The position numbers and the translations under genes were made by a program. A model generated the notes under the pieces. It was not told where the DNA came from, searched no databases, and saw only the letters and a list, made by a program, of their open reading frames with translations. From Pterois miles (lineage: Eukaryota > Chordata > Actinopteri > Perciformes > Scorpaenidae), in NCBI GenBank assembly GCA_947000775.1, contig CAMQGK010000637.1:21940001-22004000 (forward strand): a DNA stretch of 64,000 nucleotides, given 5' to 3'. Of the stretch, positions 60,201-64,000 are shown in pieces. The stretch's first letter is position 1. Each line of letters starts with the position of its first letter.

Positions 60201-60797
60201 AAAGACACGTGGAAATAAGTGTGAAAGTTAAGAGAATAAGTGTCTATGGCCCTTATATTTCAGTTTATATTGTGCTCCACTGATGCAGACTGCAATTAAT
60301 CAAATTATCACAATGAACTGCCACACAGTGAATGTTCAGGGTGTGTGCATGTTCTCCACTGTGAAGACTGATAATACCGTGTTGCCAGGTCTGCAGCGCT
60401 ATCCTCTAATCTTGTAGTTTGACTGATTCGAGAGCAATCAGTGAAATTACTCTTTGTGTCTGATGAGACTTTACAACTGGTCAGGATTTTACCATTACTC
60501 TATGCCCAGTCTTGTGAAACGCACCTTATCCTGCCATCAACTGTTTGGTGTTTAGCCACTTGTTGCCTAGCAACACAGGTAGCAGGAGAGAGGCTATGGT
60601 AAATGATGTTTAAAACAGAAAAGCAAGATCAAAAGATTGTCAGATGAGTCAAGGAGTGACTCATATTGTCATATGCTTGTTGGCGAGTGACCATGATTAA
60701 TCATCATTTATCACATCCATTTAGCATCCTTTGCAGTTGTGGAACATGGATCTGGTATTATACTTTTCTTCCTATAGCCACAAACAATGATTTAAAG

Positions 60798-61632
60798 CAC
60801 GGTGTCAAACTCTGGCCCGCGGGCCTAATTTGGCCCGCAGTGTAATTATATTTGGCCTGCGAGGCAACATAAAATTGCTACCGCTGTCTCCGTGGTACCC
60901 CTTCCCAAAAATGGTGAAAAGAAAGGCAGAAAGCAGAACAGGTGGGAGGCAGATTATCTGTTTACATATTTAAGACAGACCCGTTTGTCTTGTTTGTGGA
61001 GCCAACGTGTCTGTAACTAAGCAGTACAGCATTAGACGACACTAGGAAACACCAGGACAAGTACAAGGACCTGGACACGACTCCAAGGAGCCAGAAAGTG
61101 GAGGAGATGAAAAGAAGTTTGGTTTCTCAACAGAATATGTTCAAATCACAAAGTGAGGCTGCTGGAAAGGCCAGTTATACTGTGGCAAAAGAAATCACAA
61201 AATCAGGCTTGGGCACATCAGGTTAGATCAGTGTGGTGCAAACTGAGCAAGAATTAACGTTTTATTTATGCACTTTTTCTTGCTCCTCCAAGGCTTGAAT
61301 GGTTGATTCATTAATTATTGTTATTTTATTTTCAAATTTATTAACCTGTGGAAAAAGCTTATTTTGATATTTACCTCAGAAGGCTGCAAATAGAAAAGAG
61401 GCATACAATTTTTATTTAAATTTTATTTAATATACCATTTATATGTTTTTTTTATTTGAAATTCGATTTTGCATGTCTGCACTATTAGTTATTAAGTGTT
61501 GCTTGTTCCATATTCAATGTTAAAGCAAAACTTGTTTGGGTCCATATTAAAGGTTCATTTGTTCAACGTTGGCCCGCGGCTTTGTTTCATTTTAAATTTT
61601 GGCCCACTGTGTATTTGAGTTTGACACCCCTG
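60798..61632 (+). mobile_element. hAT element with exact 8-bp target duplication
   Basis: Left end CACGGTGTCAAACTC, right end GAGTTTGACACCCCTG (inverse). ATTTAAAG lies directly outside both ends (60790-60797 and 61633-61640), the 8-bp duplication of hAT insertion. GGCCCGCGG motifs sit inside each end. It holds a broken transposase start and is inserted at the edge of another element at 61635. Confidence 0.92.
60912..61226 (+). pseudogene. Broken hAT transposase start (BED finger)
   Basis: From ATG at 60912 the frame reads MVKRKAES, is cut by a TAA, resumes as DRPVCLVCGANVSVTKQYS with the CxxC half of a zinc finger and an RRH, then meets a TAG and a frame shift. It resembles the N-terminus of hAT proteins related to GTF2IRD2/ZBED. 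The catalytic region is deleted. Confidence 0.7.
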
Positions 61633-61634
61633 AT

Positions 61635-62153
61635 TTAAAGGAACAGTGTGTAGCATTTCTGGAATGTATTAGAAGAAATTAAATATAATATGAAAGCTAT
61701 GTTTTCATTAGTGTATAATCACCTGAAATTAACCATCATTTTGTTTTCGTTCACATATCGTGTATACGTTCATATCTACATAGGAAATGGACTAAACAGA
61801 GTCCTCCATGATGCTCCACCATGGTTTTACAGTAGCCCAGAATGGACAATCAAAACACTGGCTCCAGAGAGAGACTCTTGCATTTTTACATTACCTGAAG
61901 GCCACTGTAGTCATGCATGCTTATGAAACTGCGGTAAAGTGAGCGGCAGAGTGCAAAACCGAGGTACCGCCAGCTGCTGCCTGACTTCTGTTGCTCCTAA
62001 AGTAGTGTTATTACGGTATGGATGGATTTGCACTCGCCAGCTCACGTTACAACAGTCTTGGAAAGGGAGGAGTGAGCGGAGGAGGTACTCTGTTGGTTTC
62101 AATCTGCGACCACACCACTAGATGCCGCCGAATCCAACTCACTGTACCTTTAA
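61635..62153. repeat. TTAA-bounded MITE hit by a hAT insertion
   Basis: Starts TTAAAGGAACAGTGTGTAGC, ends CTCACTGTACCTTTAA, with typical internal phrases TAGTGTATAATCACCTGAAA, ACAGTAGCCCAGAATGG and CACCACTAGATGCCGCCG. The short inverted ends and TTAA boundaries fit a piggyBac-like MITE (inferred). The hAT element inserted into its 5' boundary. The frames 61690-62259 are shadows. Confidence 0.75.
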
Positions 62154-62934
62154 GGTGAAAAGATGACGAGTGGGACAGTGGTAAACAAAGAGTTGTTCCT
62201 CCACCGTGTACACCACTTGAGGGAATAAATGGGAAAAGATTGGTTGTGACAGGTGGCACATTTGACTGGTCCTAACAAAATTCCTTGTTTACTCCTTCTG
62301 AAAACAACAAATTCAGTTTCGCTTGGACTACATTGTTATACTGAGGCAGAGAGCACAACATTACATCATAAAATATGTTTCCTCTTTTCCTGTGGATGTA
62401 GGCTCAGACGTTTATGTTAATTTTGAGTGCATGACTTGCTTGCTGATTTTCAAATTGCACTCACGAACATGTTCTCCACTTCATAGAAAGACACAATGGG
62501 AAGTTAAATGTTTCTTAAAAACATATCCTGGGGTCGGTGCATTTTCTCCCTGAAGTAGCCAGAACAAAGACCTTTGTTTTCCAATCCGGATGAAAATTTC
62601 ACGACTACATACAGAAAAGTGTATTACAATAGCCTGAGTGCCTATATTTTTAGTGTGAACTACATTGCAGGAATTGTGTCATGCCCCACTACACAGGACC
62701 ACTGCTCTTAGTCTCGTACAGTATGTGGTACTCAGTAAGCTTTATATGACTTTAGTTGCGTGCGGCGATCCAAAGTGTTTTACAGTAGAATGTCTGCTAT
62801 AAATATAGCTGCATCTGTTAACTTCATCTTTTTGCTTTTAAAAGTTCAACCAGGATTTTAAATCTCCAACTTTTCTGTCAGAAGGATCCCTTTTCTGCTG
62901 CTGATCCAGGGGCCAGGTCTAGGTTCAGACTAAG
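62154..62934. other. Non-genic stretch
   Basis: No exon, RNA gene or repeat family recognised. Confidence 0.4.
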
Positions 62935-63735
62935 ATAAGATATTCTCTTATTAGTCCCACAGTGGGGTAATTTGCAGTATGCAGCAGCAAAGGGGAGTAA
63001 AAACCAAACAAAAAAGTAACAACAAAAAGCAAGATACAACACAGTAAAAAAAGGAAAACAAAAGTAGACAAACATATAAAATATGAACAGTTTAATAGAA
63101 GGAAATATAAAAATAGGAACAATCTAAACAGTTATTATTGACAATAAACAGATTATTAATACAGTCGCACAATGGAAACATTATAAATGAAAAATTGGAA
63201 TAAAACTGAAAGTATTGCACAGTATGAACTGAAGTTACACCTGAGAAGTACTGATATTACACAGTCAGTGTACAGTATAGTGTAGTTATTGTCAGTTTTG
63301 GTGTGTATGTGGTCTACTGGGAGCAGTGCTGGTTGTGGAGTCTGACAGCTGCAGAGAGGAAGGACCTGCGATAGCATCCTTCACACACTTCAGGTGGAGC
63401 AGCCCGTCGCTGACGGAGCTTTCCACAGCTCCAACCAGTAGCTCTGACACCCATTTCTTCAACCACATCCTCCTACTCCTTTTGGGGCATCCTGAAACAT
63501 TTCCATACTGAATGATACATGAAATCCCTTGAGTGTGCTCTGGGTCTGCCCTGTGATGTCCTCTTAGTTGGACATACCCAGAATACCTCCACAGGGAGGC
63601 GAGTAGGAGGCATCGCAATCAGACGCCCAGACCTGAACTGACTTGTTTTTATCCCAAAGATGACTTTTACTCTGCAGTTATAGTGCCTCTGTTTGCTGAG
63701 TCTCCGTGTCCAGCCCGTTCTCATTCAGGGTGTAC
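62935..63735. repeat. Composite dispersed repeat
   Basis: TCTTATTAGTCCCACAGTGGGG, a long A-rich part, then GCAGTGCTGGTTGTGGAGTC, AGGAAGGACCTGCGATAGC form one fish repeat. From 63475 to 63660 a second unit (GGTCTGCCCTGTGATGTCC, CACAGGGAGGCGAGTAGGAG) resembles a segment often found within fish LINE-rich DNA. Frames here are not genes. Confidence 0.5.
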
Positions 63736-64000
63736 TGACGCTTTGTCACAGCCATCAGCTTGGCATCCTTTAGCGCCGGTAAGAGCTGCACCGGACTCTC
63801 CAATAACTACCCACTAATAATGTAAACCCATCAATATTAAACGCTTAGGGAAAGTGCTAAGGTGACGTACTCTAAAGAGACAAATTATGTGTAACTAAGT
63901 TTACAAATGTGTATGTTGGTTGCTGAGCTGCATTTTGTCTGGTAAGTGACAAGTTAAATTGATGAAGCTGATAATGTGGTTAACTGCATGATTTGTTTGT

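Overview
The window looks like teleost fish nuclear DNA, probably a spiny-rayed (percomorph) species. Coding density is low, genes are split by long GT-AG introns, and CA/GT microsatellites are frequent. Most of the rest is dispersed fish repeats: tRNA-derived SINEs, Tc1/mariner copies, hAT remnants and many short TTAA-flanked or inverted-repeat elements. There is no bacterial-style gene organisation, rRNA gene, stand-alone tRNA gene or CRISPR array.

Two complete protein-coding genes can be rebuilt exon by exon. On the minus strand, 21405 down to 15492, is a five-exon gene for a 212-residue melanoregulin (mreg), a lysosome/melanosome transport protein. On the plus strand, 23915 to 30749, is an eleven-exon gene for a 376-residue carboxypeptidase O (cpo), a GPI-anchored brush-border metallocarboxypeptidase. 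Every splice phase closes in both genes. They stand head to head, with 2.5 kb between start codons. That interval holds an E-box/M-box next to mreg, a nuclear-receptor DR1 motif just upstream of cpo, an old direct duplication that also copied the DR1, a hAT-like element and a GGAGGACAGAGGACA-type minisatellite.

Region by region: 1-15.4 kb is non-genic, with SINE, MITE and hAT remnants, including a decayed BED zinc-finger reading frame at 9.1-9.4 kb. 15.5-21.4 kb is mreg, whose large intron contains a SINE split by a dead Tc1 transposon. 21.4-23.9 kb is the shared intergenic region. 23.9-30.8 kb is cpo, with several elements in its introns. 30.8-64 kb contains no gene I can establish. It holds further repeats, a 55-bp near-perfect inverted repeat, stretches that look like unique AT-rich regulatory DNA, one weak candidate signal-peptide exon at 56989-57048, and a nested hAT/MITE pair at 60.8-62.15 kb.

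I found no clearly new biological system. The most interesting points are the divergent mreg-cpo promoter region, the loss in cpo of a tyrosine normally conserved in the substrate cleft, and the datable nested transposon insertions. All similarities were judged by eye; no alignment score or database search was run.
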